A stretch of 37,742 nt of DNA from Gillisia limnaea DSM 15749 (GCF_000243235.1 NZ_JH594606.1:1194910-1232651), one strand, 5' to 3'. Shown: positions 1 through 9,091, counted from the first letter of the stretch. Translations and numbers: made by a program. Notes: a model not told the origin generated them from the letters alone.

Positions 1-542
1 TTGAAATAGGTCTCTGTGAGACCGATAATTTCTTTTTCATTTAATGGTCTGAGAGACGCTCTCCGGCTATTGTTGATAAAGGAAACTGAATCATTTATTG
101 AGTTGGCGAAACTTTTAATGGTGTTATCCAGTTCCTGTACAATTCCTTTGGAAACCTTTCTCAAGGGATTAACGTATTTTGGATTGTTGATTGCTTTATT
201 CTTGGTCAGGATAAAGAACAAATAACATTTATGCTCCATATACTCGCGGCCTTTAAAATGGGCGTGTGTGGCTTTTTCTAAAAAGGTGGTGTTCGGAAGT
301 ATTTCTGAAGAATAACACTTCTTCAAATAGATATCCTGCTTATGAACGACAATCCCAACGGGTAAGGATTTTAAAGCTTGAAACCAAGCACCGTGAATGT
401 CTTCAAAATCCTTTTCGGAAAGGGAATAGATTTCTGGTAGGTTCCCTTCATAGCATAAAACTACATTGCCATTGTTGGCAAAGACGATATTGTCCTGAAT
501 ATCTGCAATGGGTTGATATGCCGAAAGGTTAATCTTGTTCAT
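1..542 (-). CDS. traG: Conjugation ATPase TraG, N-terminal part (runs off the left edge)
   Basis: Reading the minus strand from an ATG at 542 gives an open frame of about 180 codons to the window edge, beginning MNKINLSAYQPIADIQDNIV. This resembles the N-terminus of the Bacteroidetes conjugative-transposon TraG, a VirB4-like ATPase that energises assembly of the mating apparatus at the inner membrane. The ATPase motifs lie beyond the window, so the call rests on the N-terminal sequence and on gene order. It follows traE and traF and overlaps the end of traF by 14 bp, as expected for a translationally coupled tra operon. Confidence comes mainly from the traE-traF-traG order, which is standard in CTnDOT-like elements. 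Confidence 0.8.
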   Translation of the reverse strand, partial: MNKINLSAYQPIADIQDNIVFANNGNVVLCYEGNLPEIYSLSEKDFEDIHGAWFQALKSLPVGIVVHKQDIYLKKCYSSEILPNTTFLEKATHAHFKGREYMEHKCYLFFILTKNKAINNPKYVNPLRKVSKGIVQELDNTIKSFANSINDSVSFINNSRRASLRPLNEKEIIGLTETYF

Positions 543-813
543 AATCAATGCCTGAATTTCTTTTATTGCTAATTATGGTTGGAAAAGCCTTCTTCATGTG
601 AAAGACTTGTGGTGTGTTATGTATTTTGGTCAAAACAATGTATAATGCAGCATTGATTATGAAGAGTCCTATAATTATCTCAAAGCTGAATGAAAAGATG
701 ATAACCAAAAGCGAAGCGAGTATGGTGACCATCATTAATGCAAACAGTGAAATAGACAGTCCAAAGATGACCGCTTGTTTTCTGATATTTTTATAGATCT
801 CGAACGTTTTCAT
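529..813 (-). CDS. traF: Conjugative transposon protein TraF (DUF4133 family)
   Basis: 94 residues. A short basic N-terminus (MKTFEIYKNIRKQAVIFG) is followed by two closely spaced hydrophobic segments (about residues 17-38 and 41-62) and a polar C-terminus. Length, topology and sequence fit the DUF4133/TraF family of Bacteroidetes conjugative transposons, small inner-membrane proteins of the VirB3 kind. It starts 2 bp after the traE stop and overlaps traG, so the three genes form one operon. No defects are visible. Confidence 0.85.
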   Translation of the reverse strand: MKTFEIYKNIRKQAVIFGLSISLFALMMVTILASLLVIIFSFSFEIIIGLFIINAALYIVLTKIHNTPQVFHMKKAFPTIISNKRNSGIDYEQD

Positions 814-815
814 CG

Positions 816-1131
816 CTATACTACAATTCCGATTAGATATGTAAATATTCCTACGACAGCCCCTGCGATAAGGACGAAGACGAGCACCCGGGTAATCCCT
901 TTTTTGAGGTCTGCATTTTCCCCGAAGAAGTGTCCTGCGTTAAATAGGAAGCCAACCAAAAAAATTGCGCCCAGAAGAAAAGGAAATATTCTCCTGATGG
1001 TATCAGAGATTTCATTGACACTATTCTCGATCCCACCAATTTGTGCAAAAAGAGAAGTCGAGAGCAATGAAAGAAAAATTGCCAAATAGAGTGATTTTTT
1101 TATAACGGAAAAGTTTAGATTTTTGATTCAT
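816..1131 (-). pseudogene. traE: Conjugative transposon protein TraE (DUF4134), one-base frameshift near the start
   Basis: The clean open frame is 816-1085 and has only a TTG to start from. It encodes a signal-like segment, then a DUF4134-type body with two membrane segments (FPFLLGAIFLVGFLF and VFVLIAGAVVGIFTY). An ATG at 1131 begins MNQKSKLFRYKK but runs out of frame at a run of seven A (minus strand, 1095-1101). With six A the frame reads on through KKSLYLAIFLSLLSTSLFAQ, a normal signal peptide for this family. So either the gene is frameshifted or the assembly has one extra base. The role is VirB2-like, a pilin-like or inner-membrane channel component. It is the first gene of the visible tra block. 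Confidence 0.7.
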
Positions 1132-1292
1132 TTTCGTTATTTTAAACTTACATATATTTGATTGTAATTATCTGAAAATCAATTATTTGTGAATAAAATA
1201 TTATTTGATTCTGTTTGAATTCCGTTGCTATTATTTGACATCAAATTCTATGGATTTTGGAAGGTACGTTGTTGATAACCCGAAAAGTGAAA

Positions 1293-1961
1293 ATGAAAAA
1301 AGTGCTCAAAAACGTCAGTTTTGTCTATTTGCTTCTAAAAATGTGTTTCGTTTTTGGGCAGGAAATAGGCACTCAAAAAGTAATTGTAATTGATCCCGGA
1401 CACGGTGGAAAAGATTCTGGTGCGCTTGGAATAAATGGAATTAAGGAGAAGGATTTCGTACTCGATATTGCTTTGGAAATTTTGAAGGTAAACGAACAGT
1501 CGGAAATACCATTGGAAATCTATTTAACGAGATATACTGATACGCTCATTTCGCTATCGGATAGAACTAAGCTTGTCAAAGCTCTAAATGCAGATGTATT
1601 TATTTCGTTGCATTGCAATCATTCCGACAATCCAAATGCTAGAGGGATTGAAGTGTATGTGGCCAACGGGAAATCTAAATATTTTGAAGAAAGTACTTGG
1701 CTCGCTTATCAATTGCAAGCTGAGTTTAAAGATAGATTAGGTTTTGAGAGTAGGGGCGTGAAGTTTGCGAATTTTCAGGTGTTACGAGAAACTCAAGATT
1801 ATTTTCCAGCTGTGCTTTTGGAATTGGGTTTTTTGAGTAATAAGGATGAAAGTAAATATTACCAAAAGTCTAAAAATTTAGTGATTACATCAAGGGTGTT
1901 ATTGGAATATTTAATGAGAAATTTTAGGAAATATGGAAACTCTAGGAATCGAGATAATTAA
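1293..1961 (+). CDS. N-acetylmuramoyl-L-alanine amidase (Amidase_3), secreted
   Basis: From the ATG at 1293 the protein is about 222 residues with a signal peptide (MKKVLKNVSFVYLLLKMCFVFGQ). A more upstream ATG at 1257 would put 12 polar residues ahead of the signal and is less likely. The zinc-amidase pattern is complete: VIDPGHGGKDSGA (His ligand), the Glu of GINGIKEKDF, FISLHCNHSD (second His), and LLELGFLSN (catalytic Glu). It cleaves the amide between MurNAc and the stem peptide. It sits beside the tra genes but on the opposite strand. In conjugative elements such enzymes are thought to open peptidoglycan for the mating channel; that role is inferred here. Confidence 0.88.
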   Translation: MKKVLKNVSFVYLLLKMCFVFGQEIGTQKVIVIDPGHGGKDSGALGINGIKEKDFVLDIALEILKVNEQSEIPLEIYLTRYTDTLISLSDRTKLVKALNADVFISLHCNHSDNPNARGIEVYVANGKSKYFEESTWLAYQLQAEFKDRLGFESRGVKFANFQVLRETQDYFPAVLLELGFLSNKDESKYYQKSKNLVITSRVLLEYLMRNFRKYGNSRNRDN

Positions 1962-2011
1962 AGTGATAAAAGAAATAATGGTGGTCATTTGGAAGGCATC
2001 ACTTTTAGTAT

Positions 2012-3718
2012 TTAGAAATCTAAAACATTGAATTTTAATTTTTTGGCAAAGTATAGCCCGTCAAAGTGCTGCTGTAGTAGAGGATCGGTCACAACGTAAT
2101 CGCTACTTTCACATATTTTTTTGAAATTTGATGGATTTTTTAGATACATCGCACACACATCCAATTCATCCCTTGAAAATAATTTTTCATTCAATAACTC
2201 TCGATATTCTAAAAATTCCGCGAATCTTCTAGTGGGGTTATTAAATTCTAAATCTAATGTTTTCAGAAATATTTCTAAATCATCGATGCTTATTGACCAA
2301 GGATAAAGGTCTTCTGCAATCGGTTTATTCAGCAGGAGACCTAAATCAGATTGAACAGTTGCAAATCTTTCAGATGTTACTATAACACTGAATACATCTC
2401 TGATATAGGAAGTATCAAGGTCTTGCACCAAATTGTTACTCTTAATTGAAATATTTGGACAATTGAGAATTAGTTGTTCTACTTGATAACATTGTTCATA
2501 TCCTTTTTGAATACAATGGTTAAAATCTGATTTTATCCTTTGAAAAGCTTGGGTAATATCCCTTCGAGGCTCCCTATTTCGGGATGATTTACACTCAATT
2601 ATAAAAGCATTTCTATCAGCAATTATTAATAAATCTTTTTCTTCTGTATTTTCGTTAACATAGTAATTGTTGAATATTTGTAGGTGCTTCGATTTTTTGA
2701 AGAATCTTTCAAATATTTCTCTGGTATGGTTTTCTAAAATTACTTTGCCCCGTCTTAAGTTTACTTGTTCCGTTTCTTTACCTGATGCTGTGAGTGTAGT
2801 GTACAATAGACTGTATAGGGCAGTAGGCAATTGTTTTTGATAGACATTGAGATATTCGGTATCATTTATTTTTATTATTGGTTTGGAGCCTAAAGGGTTT
2901 GGTTGTGAATAGAATAAGATATCATAGACGCCATCCATTGGAAGTGAAAAAAGTTCACAAAAAATATCTACATCATTTTCATCAAACATATCGTAATAAT
3001 CTGCTTTTGTAAATAAAAGACAGCTATGCGGGCGCTCATAAAAATCTAAAAAATCATTTTGAATATGTTCTGATAAATGTGAGAACTCATTAGAGAATTC
3101 ATTGTTAGGTATTTCGCCATTAAAGGATTTTCTAGCGAATTTTGCAAATTCATTTTTAAAAGCAAAGGATTTGTACTTAATGGATTTTTTGCGGTAATCC
3201 TCTTCCGAATATTGAAAGATATCAATCAGGCTTTTAAATTCAATTCCTAATCTTTCCTTTATTTTATCTTGATACGGATGAAATAATCGAATCACTTTAT
3301 TTAACTCTTGTTCCCTGTAATTTAAAACACCATTTTGGAAATAGTCCTTGAATGCCATTTCGTGTACAATTGTCTTGTGCCTTTCATTTTTAATTTCATC
3401 GAAATCTTTGGAATAGATATCCCCGAGATAAAAACCCACTATTTGCAAAAGAATATCAGCTACCTTTTGAAGATTTTTATCAACCTCTTCGGAAAAAATC
3501 AAAACTTCTTCACCAATTATTGGGGATGATAGCCTTAACATTATTAAATAGAGGGAATCTTTTAGCTTAGATTTTAGTTTGTGAGAAAAACCGAAATGAT
3601 TTCTCTCAGGATTATGCCTAATAAAGTCTGCAAAAAAACATACAAAGCTTTCCTTTGTGTATATCGAAATGATATCCTGAATTTCAAGTGATTTTTGGCG
3701 AATATCGAAGTTTTCCAA
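2012..3718 (-). CDS. PD-(D/E)XK nuclease-like protein, possible third gene of the ietAS block
   Basis: 568 residues, no signal peptide or membrane segment. The only recognisable motif is at residues 360-380: acidic D362 in KDLLIIADRNAF followed by IIECKSS (E375, K377). This D-x(n)-ExK pattern within beta strands is the core of restriction-endonuclease-like folds and of NERD-type domains. The N-terminal 340 residues are helical-looking and unfamiliar. It lies 65 bp downstream of the ietS C-terminal coding region on the same strand, so it is probably co-transcribed with ietA-ietS. A DNA-targeting role in defence is inferred from motif and context only. Confidence 0.55.
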   Translation of the reverse strand: MENFDIRQKSLEIQDIISIYTKESFVCFFADFIRHNPERNHFGFSHKLKSKLKDSLYLIMLRLSSPIIGEEVLIFSEEVDKNLQKVADILLQIVGFYLGDIYSKDFDEIKNERHKTIVHEMAFKDYFQNGVLNYREQELNKVIRLFHPYQDKIKERLGIEFKSLIDIFQYSEEDYRKKSIKYKSFAFKNEFAKFARKSFNGEIPNNEFSNEFSHLSEHIQNDFLDFYERPHSCLLFTKADYYDMFDENDVDIFCELFSLPMDGVYDILFYSQPNPLGSKPIIKINDTEYLNVYQKQLPTALYSLLYTTLTASGKETEQVNLRRGKVILENHTREIFERFFKKSKHLQIFNNYYVNENTEEKDLLIIADRNAFIIECKSSRNREPRRDITQAFQRIKSDFNHCIQKGYEQCYQVEQLILNCPNISIKSNNLVQDLDTSYIRDVFSVIVTSERFATVQSDLGLLLNKPIAEDLYPWSISIDDLEIFLKTLDLEFNNPTRRFAEFLEYRELLNEKLFSRDELDVCAMYLKNPSNFKKICESSDYVVTDPLLQQHFDGLYFAKKLKFNVLDF

Positions 3719-3783
3719 TTTATAAATTTAGCAATTGTAGGTAGGTCAGTTTCAATGGCAAAGATAAATAATTAGAGAAGAAT

Positions 3784-4287
3784 TTAAGACTGTATCGAAA
3801 TATCAATTTGATTCATAACTGGTGTATATAAATCGATGTTGTTATCTGGGGAATCAATAGATATTATCAAGCTGTATCGAACCGCATTAGTATAGCGTTC
3901 CAGTTTTTTTCTTGTTTTCCACCAACCATTTACGGGGTTAATTGCTATAATATTTCGAGTTGCAAGTTCTGCGGCACTACCTTTCCAAATATCCTTATGT
4001 ACAGAACCTTTGTCTCGAATTTGAGCACCAATAATCCAAGATTCGCCGGGATAAGAACCATTGCTGTCTTCGTCCCGTGCTTCCCTGTTAACTCTTTCCC
4101 GAAAGTTCTCAAAAGATTCTCCGGCATCAATCATTTTGAACCTTAAGCCGTGGGACTGATAGTAGTACGATTGTGTATATTGTTTGTTACCCGGATTGGG
4201 TTCAATGAAATAGCACAACGTTATCGTCAAACTAACCTCGTTGTCAAAAAGCTCAGTTAAAACATCTGCGGGCCACGGTAACTCGTG
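3784..4287 (-). pseudogene. ietS: C-terminal part of IetS, cut off by an in-frame TAG
   Basis: Immediately after the TAG at 4288-4290 the same frame continues HELPWPADVLTELF and then ..SLTITLCYFIEPNPG to the stop at 3784, 167 residues in all. Nothing in frame is lost: codon 656 is simply TAG. This segment looks like the C-terminal beta-rich region of IetS-type proteases (FIEPNPG, SHGLRF, DIWKGSAAELA, WWKTRKKLERY, RYSLIISI), so the full protein would be 823 codons including the stop position. An internal ATG at 4230 could give a separate 148-residue product, but there is no reason to think it is native. Possible explanations are a nonsense mutation, a base-calling error, or amber read-through. 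Confidence 0.75.
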
Positions 4288-6255
4288 CTAATGCATATCG
4301 TTAGTTTTGACGGTACTTCCATCAAGTCTATATGGTGTCAAGGATTCTTGAGCAATGAGTGTCAGCGAGTTGTTAGCACTTCTAACTGCCTTTTGAAAAT
4401 CGGGAACGCCATACCCATATATTCTCAATAACTCTTTAAGTTCTGTTTTGGGGAATTCATTAATATTCCGATTACCCAGCATTTCAGGAGTCCAATTTGC
4501 AGAGTGCACTAAAAGACCTTTAATGGTTTCAGGCCATAATGTGGGATATTGAGAAGTTAGCAATGCCGCATATCTTGATACCATTCCCGTTGCACCACTC
4601 GTATCGCCAAAGCTGTATAATGGCTCTGTCCTAAAGTTTTTTCCAAGGGAAAGCAAGCGCAAAGAGTCTGGGTCGATAAGACCGTTGTTATGGATGCCAT
4701 AATTACCGCCTTCCATTACCAATTCTGGTTTAATTGCCCAACCATTATCCCAAGTTAGTGAAGTACTATTGCTTGGAGACATACCTCCTGCATTGACTAA
4801 TGGTGTTGCTCCTCTAAATCTATTCTGGTCAATTACTGTTTTTATTGTGTAAGCACCAATTGTAAGCACATTGAATGCTTGCCCTGGGTCGTGTATGGAT
4901 TCTTCAAAATTCTTACTTGGATATTCAGAAGCATCATTAATTACGGTATTTCCACCAGAAACGCAGAAAGTGGATTTATCATTAGATATGCCTTCCTCGC
5001 CAAAAGCGATTTTATCTACCGCACTTGACCAAGAAGATGGTTTGCCTTTGTCTCGACCGTCTGTAGCCGTAATTGCCATTGTGATAACCCTCTTATTTGA
5101 AGGATTCAATATAATTGCTCTGGCAACTGCTTCTTCGGTAACAGCACCGTATAATTCAGGTTGATGTGGGTTATTGGGATGAATAAGTTTAACGGATTCA
5201 AGACGATGGAAAATTTCAATATTCGAAGTATCTTGAATGATATCAGTAAGATCGCCGTAAAGTACTGACCCAGCCATTGGAGTACCATGACCGTAGCTGT
5301 GCGTATCGGCTGTACCCCATTCAGGTTTAATAGAATCCATATTCCCTTCAGGAAGAAAATCTTCTAAAAGTGGATGCCCTCTATTAACACCAGTATCTAA
5401 AATGCAAACGATTACTGAATCGTCCGTGGTTCTATTTATTGTACGGCTTTTAAGGTCCTGAACCCAATCATTGGCATCTCCACTTTCAAGGCCTGTGAAA
5501 AAGTCTGCCGCTTCTTTTGGTTTCCTTAACTCTGCAAGTTTATCTGAATATAAAATTGTCGTCGAAAGTGTTCTCGCAGTAGTGCGCACCATACGTACAA
5601 TATGTTCAGGAAACAACAATCTACGTTCAGCAACTTCAATTAGGTAGTCAAGGAAAGTATTTACAACACTTTCATCTTCACGAGTATCATTTTGAGTATT
5701 CTCTCTTCTCAACCAAATTTCCCACCACACTTCTTCATCTTGGTCTGGAAATTCAATTTCATCCTCTTGCCAAAAACTCGCTAAAGTTGCTTGCTGTATT
5801 GCAGCAATGTTATTCAACAGTTTTGTATTTCTTGGATTACCTAATGGACTATCCTTATCAGGATTTAGATAAGCTTCAATTTTATTGAGGAATTTTGAAA
5901 TTCCGTTGGTGTTCAAATAAACACAAGCTCTGTATAATTTGTATTCTTGACCATCAATTATAACCTTTTCTAATTTGGAAGAAACGAATCTATGGTCGCC
6001 AGTTCTGCCATCTTCAAAACTATCAAATGCGAGTAAGCAATCCCTTTCAGAAATAAACTCCAAATAAACAAAATCATTGTCGGAATGTTGCCTAAACGAC
6101 GTAACAGCCATACCCAATTGGGTCATTAGGGCATTACCGTGGGAGTTTCTATTTCTATCAATGGGGTTTACACGGTCGCGACCCGTATTTGGACTTGTGT
6201 ATTGCTCGGTAGATACATACCCAGAAAGAATTATGTGTTCTAAATTTCTTGGCAT
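4288..6255 (-). CDS. ietS: IetS subtilisin-like (S8) protease, body with catalytic triad; stops early at an in-frame TAG
   Basis: 655 residues up to the amber codon. The S8 triad is complete: D287 in VCILDTGVNRGHP, H323 in YGHGTPMAGSV, S553 in GDTSGATGMVS; N436 in CVSGGN may serve the oxyanion hole. The first 270 residues are a non-catalytic N-terminal region. With the upstream AAA ATPase this matches the IetA/IetS pair, first described as a plasmid incompatibility/stability locus in Agrobacterium and later shown to protect against phage. The spacing to ietA is 7 bp. The missing C-terminal 167 residues follow directly in frame, so the protease is either truncated or the stop is an error. The family assignment is from pattern and gene pairing, not from a search. 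Confidence 0.8.
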   Translation of the reverse strand: MPRNLEHIILSGYVSTEQYTSPNTGRDRVNPIDRNRNSHGNALMTQLGMAVTSFRQHSDNDFVYLEFISERDCLLAFDSFEDGRTGDHRFVSSKLEKVIIDGQEYKLYRACVYLNTNGISKFLNKIEAYLNPDKDSPLGNPRNTKLLNNIAAIQQATLASFWQEDEIEFPDQDEEVWWEIWLRRENTQNDTREDESVVNTFLDYLIEVAERRLLFPEHIVRMVRTTARTLSTTILYSDKLAELRKPKEAADFFTGLESGDANDWVQDLKSRTINRTTDDSVIVCILDTGVNRGHPLLEDFLPEGNMDSIKPEWGTADTHSYGHGTPMAGSVLYGDLTDIIQDTSNIEIFHRLESVKLIHPNNPHQPELYGAVTEEAVARAIILNPSNKRVITMAITATDGRDKGKPSSWSSAVDKIAFGEEGISNDKSTFCVSGGNTVINDASEYPSKNFEESIHDPGQAFNVLTIGAYTIKTVIDQNRFRGATPLVNAGGMSPSNSTSLTWDNGWAIKPELVMEGGNYGIHNNGLIDPDSLRLLSLGKNFRTEPLYSFGDTSGATGMVSRYAALLTSQYPTLWPETIKGLLVHSANWTPEMLGNRNINEFPKTELKELLRIYGYGVPDFQKAVRSANNSLTLIAQESLTPYRLDGSTVKTNDMH

Positions 6256-6262
6256 TTATATA

Positions 6263-7276
6263 TTAGTACGGGTTTTTTCTATTCTTAATGAATTTAAGAA
6301 GGTTGGTGGAAGAAACATTTTTTGAATTATGGACAATCATTTCTTTGATAGCATCGTTACAGGCATTTGAAATATCGGCAAAACTTAAACCTACTGCCTC
6401 TTTAGCGATTGCGTTTATAGATTTACCTTTTTCAATAGAGTAGCCTTTGAGCTGTACTGCAACTAGTTGCGCTATTTCTTTATCATTTGGAAGGGGATAT
6501 TGAATTATATCGTCGAACCTTCTAAATAAAGCTTTATCGAGGGATTCCGGTATATTGGTAGCAGCAATTAATAAACTGTTTGACTTGTCTTTCTCAATGT
6601 TCATCAAGAAACTATTTAGAACTCTTTTTATTTCCCCAACTTCATTTCCGTAGCTTCTGTTAGAGCCAATAGAATCAAATTCATCGAATAGATAAACAGC
6701 TCTATGTTGATACATAGAGTCAAATATTAATTTTAGCTTTGAGATTGATTCTCCCATATATCTGGAAATCAATCCATCCAAACGAATTATGAATAGAGGA
6801 ATTTCTAAATCTCCAGCAATGGCTTTGGCAGTCATTGTTTTTCCGCAACCAGGAGGCCCTACAAGCAATAACTTTCTTCTTGGCTCTAAATTGTGCTGTA
6901 AAAGTTGGTCAAATTTCTGCTGTTCCGAAAGGATTCGCCTTATTGCTTCCGAAACTTGCTCGGTCAAAACCATATCTTTGGTTTTGATATGTGGGCGATA
7001 TACTTCAAGTAAATCTTTTAATTCCCTTTGGGCTTCATTAATTGGAAGAATTCTCGTTTTGGAAACTGAATCTAAATTTCGTTTAGACTTGATTTTTTCA
7101 ATAAGCCCTTTTAGTTCTTCAGAAAGTTTGGTATTTCCTTTTTTCGCTTCAGCAGCGGCAATCTGCATTGCGGTGGTGTAAAAACGGTTCGCGTCTTCAT
7201 CACCATAGCTTTGTAACAATGCCTTTATTTTTTCTGCTGCTGCCAATTTATTTTTTAACAAATGTAGTGAATTCAA
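6263..7276 (-). CDS. ietA: IetA AAA+ ATPase, partner of the IetS protease
   Basis: 337 residues. A helical N-terminal domain (1-110) precedes one AAA+ module: Walker A GPPGCGKT at 140-147, Walker B AVYLFDEFDS (D198, E199), sensor-1 LLIAATN, arginine finger in ALFRRFDDII. This is the usual size and layout of IetA-like ATPases. It stands first in the operon, 7 bp before ietS. In such pairs the ATPase is thought to restrain or present substrates to the protease; that is inferred. The start is the first ATG of the frame. A 72-bp gap separates it from the DnaC-like gene upstream, enough for its own promoter, though none was recognised. Confidence 0.82.
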   Translation of the reverse strand: MNSLHLLKNKLAAAEKIKALLQSYGDEDANRFYTTAMQIAAAEAKKGNTKLSEELKGLIEKIKSKRNLDSVSKTRILPINEAQRELKDLLEVYRPHIKTKDMVLTEQVSEAIRRILSEQQKFDQLLQHNLEPRRKLLLVGPPGCGKTMTAKAIAGDLEIPLFIIRLDGLISRYMGESISKLKLIFDSMYQHRAVYLFDEFDSIGSNRSYGNEVGEIKRVLNSFLMNIEKDKSNSLLIAATNIPESLDKALFRRFDDIIQYPLPNDKEIAQLVAVQLKGYSIEKGKSINAIAKEAVGLSFADISNACNDAIKEMIVHNSKNVSSTNLLKFIKNRKNPY

Positions 7277-7348
7277 AAATAGTTAGATATGAAAACTTAT
7301 AATCCTTAAAAGGGATTTTTTTTCGAATTAAGTTCTCAAAAACATATT

Positions 7349-8011
7349 CTATTTCCTCTTATCCCCATCCCCCTCATCAAATGCAATTAAATTAAACAAT
7401 TCCCTCATTCTACTCCGAACTCGGTTTCCATAGCGTTCTTCTAGTTCCTCGGCATTCAGATTGGTAGTGGCGTGCGTTTTTATTTTATATTTTGATTGAA
7501 GGTAAAGTTCATAACGGGATAAAAGAACCTCACCCATTACGTTGAGATCCTTGCCATAAAATCTTCCGGGAGGTTCAATACCCAGGTCGTCAAAACAGAA
7601 AAATTTTGTGTTCCCGTAATCCTCGATTGTTTTAAATCCGAGATGATTAAAGCTGAAAATTACATTCCTGCACGGAATCATCTCGTACGATCGTTGCATA
7701 GGCACTATATGGCGGAGTAGTTTCATCAAAGTTGTTTTTCCACATCCTACCGGCCCGGAAAGTAAGATTCCCTTATCGGGATCAATGCCATTCTTTTCGC
7801 AGTTCTCTTTATCGCAGATAAAGTAATTGCAAAGCTTAAGCAGGATATCCTTGTCCTCGTCATAAATTTTAAATTTTGCTCCGAACAGAAGCTTGCCTTT
7901 GGCATCCAGGTAAATCAGGATTTTGTCAAAATCATAAAGAACGCTTTTGCCATCGAACTTTCCAAGCGAATATTCCACGCCACCTTCGGTAATTTTAGAG
8001 GGGTTGTCCAT
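7349..8011 (-). CDS. DnaC/IstB-like AAA+ ATPase (helicase-loader type)
   Basis: Starting at the ATG at 8011 the protein has 220 residues. Walker A is GPVGCGKT (86-93), Walker B is FFCFDDLGIEP, and a sensor-like ATTNLN follows. The frame is open further upstream, but the extra 72 residues overlap the preceding gene and look like antisense-type coding, so the ATG at 8011 is preferred; it overlaps the upstream gene end by 17 bp, implying translational coupling. The pairing with a winged-helix replication protein is common on Bacteroidetes mobile elements, where such ATPases load replicative helicase. Function is by family resemblance. Confidence 0.78.
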   Translation of the reverse strand: MDNPSKITEGGVEYSLGKFDGKSVLYDFDKILIYLDAKGKLLFGAKFKIYDEDKDILLKLCNYFICDKENCEKNGIDPDKGILLSGPVGCGKTTLMKLLRHIVPMQRSYEMIPCRNVIFSFNHLGFKTIEDYGNTKFFCFDDLGIEPPGRFYGKDLNVMGEVLLSRYELYLQSKYKIKTHATTNLNAEELEERYGNRVRSRMRELFNLIAFDEGDGDKRK

Positions 8012-8747
8012 AATCCTTGTTTTTAGTGGTTCGCAAGTTGTCCTTGATTCGGGACGCTTGTTTTTTGTTTGGTTTGTTTTCCTCGTCGAATAATTCAGTT
8101 CTATCCATCCAGTTAGTGGCCAAGGCGCGCCAATCTCGAATTTCATTTCCGTCGCTGGTTTGCCAATTCCGAGTTTCATAATGCTCGAAGAATTTTTTTC
8201 CTTCAACAGCATCAAAACTTTTTTCAATAAAAAAATTAATAACGGCCTGCCAGCCCTTTGGTTGTTTTATATTGTTTACTTGTTTGGTATTGTTTATAGT
8301 AGATACCAATGCTTGTCCACTGGTGGGATGGTGTGGGTCCACAGCTTGTCCAGAGATGGGATGGTGCTGTCCTGCTACCCGTACGTTTCTGGGACGGTAC
8401 TGTTCCGTGAGCTGTTCCAATTCGGGATTGTACTGTCCCATATCCGGTTCATCAGTTGTACCGATAATGGACATCTTGATTTTACTCCCTTTGTATGGAT
8501 TATTAGATGGAAAATAGGAAAGATACTCCCAAGTATCTAGGTCGGTCACGCATCTGTGATAGGTGGATTTTGAACCTATTTTGGACGCCATCATTAAATC
8601 CCTGCGATTCACATAGAATTCATCTGCAAAGCGGCTGCTGTTCCATTCCTGAAACAGCGCCATATACAAACTGATATGTGTGGGATTTAGGCGGTCATCA
8701 AAAAAAAACTTTTCAAAAGCCGCATTGAGTAGCTTTATATAGTTCAT
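7995..8747 (-). CDS. Winged-helix replication-initiation-like protein of a mobile element
   Basis: 250 residues. The N-terminal 95 residues (LNPTHISLYMALFQEWN ... FYVNRRDLMMASKIGSKSTY) read as a winged helix of the kind found in replisome-organiser and DnaD-like proteins. A low-complexity middle with two similar HHPxSGQA blocks and an NNTKQVNNIKQ linker leads to a C-terminal helical part (WQAVINFFIEKSF ... WRALATNWMDRT). It starts 3 bp after the HTH gene and is coupled to the DnaC-like gene. It likely recognises the element's origin or a primosome partner. The specific function is not proven. Confidence 0.65.
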   Translation of the reverse strand: MNYIKLLNAAFEKFFFDDRLNPTHISLYMALFQEWNSSRFADEFYVNRRDLMMASKIGSKSTYHRCVTDLDTWEYLSYFPSNNPYKGSKIKMSIIGTTDEPDMGQYNPELEQLTEQYRPRNVRVAGQHHPISGQAVDPHHPTSGQALVSTINNTKQVNNIKQPKGWQAVINFFIEKSFDAVEGKKFFEHYETRNWQTSDGNEIRDWRALATNWMDRTELFDEENKPNKKQASRIKDNLRTTKNKDYGQPL

Positions 8748-8750
8748 CGA

Positions 8751-9035
8751 TTAAGAATTTAGACTGTGCTGCACACGGTTTACGGTCATTACATTTTGAA
8801 TTTCCTCGGCATCGTAATAAATAATTCCGCCAACTTTAGTATAAGGTAGCGTACCATTAATGCGAAGGTTTTGAAGTGTACCTGGACTGATTTGTAGCAA
8901 TTCCATTACCTCAGAGGATTTGAGGTATCTTTTTAGTTTTCCTTTTGCTTGTTTTGCTAAAAGGTTTTTAATATCATCGAGCAATTCAATTTTAAATTCT
9001 CGAAGGTCGTCGGTGGTAATAATACTTGTTGGCAT
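8751..9035 (-). CDS. Small helix-turn-helix DNA-binding protein (MerR/excisionase-like HTH_17)
   Basis: 94 residues. A helical N-terminus (ELLDDIKNLLAKQAKG) precedes a winged HTH of the Xis/HTH_17 kind: YLKSSEVMELLQISPGTLQNLR followed by the wing NGTLPYTKVGGIIYYD. Proteins of this type are regular companions of integrases and replication genes in Bacteroidetes conjugative elements, acting as excision factors or local regulators. It is the first gene of the three-gene block HTH, winged-helix, ATPase. Its start codon lies 18 bp after a hairpin with a U-tract, which suggests control by termination. Confidence 0.75.
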   Translation of the reverse strand: MPTSIITTDDLREFKIELLDDIKNLLAKQAKGKLKRYLKSSEVMELLQISPGTLQNLRINGTLPYTKVGGIIYYDAEEIQNVMTVNRVQHSLNS

Positions 9036-9052
9036 TGTTTTACGGTTTTAAA

Positions 9053-9091
9053 AATCCCGCTGCAGGTTATAAGTTTTAAAGCAGCGGGATT
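9053..9091 (-). terminator. Hairpin plus U-tract just upstream of the HTH gene: terminator or attenuator
   Basis: AATCCCGCTGC (9053-9063) and GCAGCGGGATT (9081-9091) are perfect reverse complements (11 bp, 17-nt loop). Read on the minus strand the hairpin ends in GGGATTTTT, a rho-independent layout. It is 217 bp after the rteC stop but only 18 bp before the next start codon. A transcript serving that gene must therefore start inside or run through it. Confidence 0.65.

Noticed and set aside
8160-8540. 126-codon plus ORF
   Set aside because: Antisense to the winged-helix replication gene; no motif.
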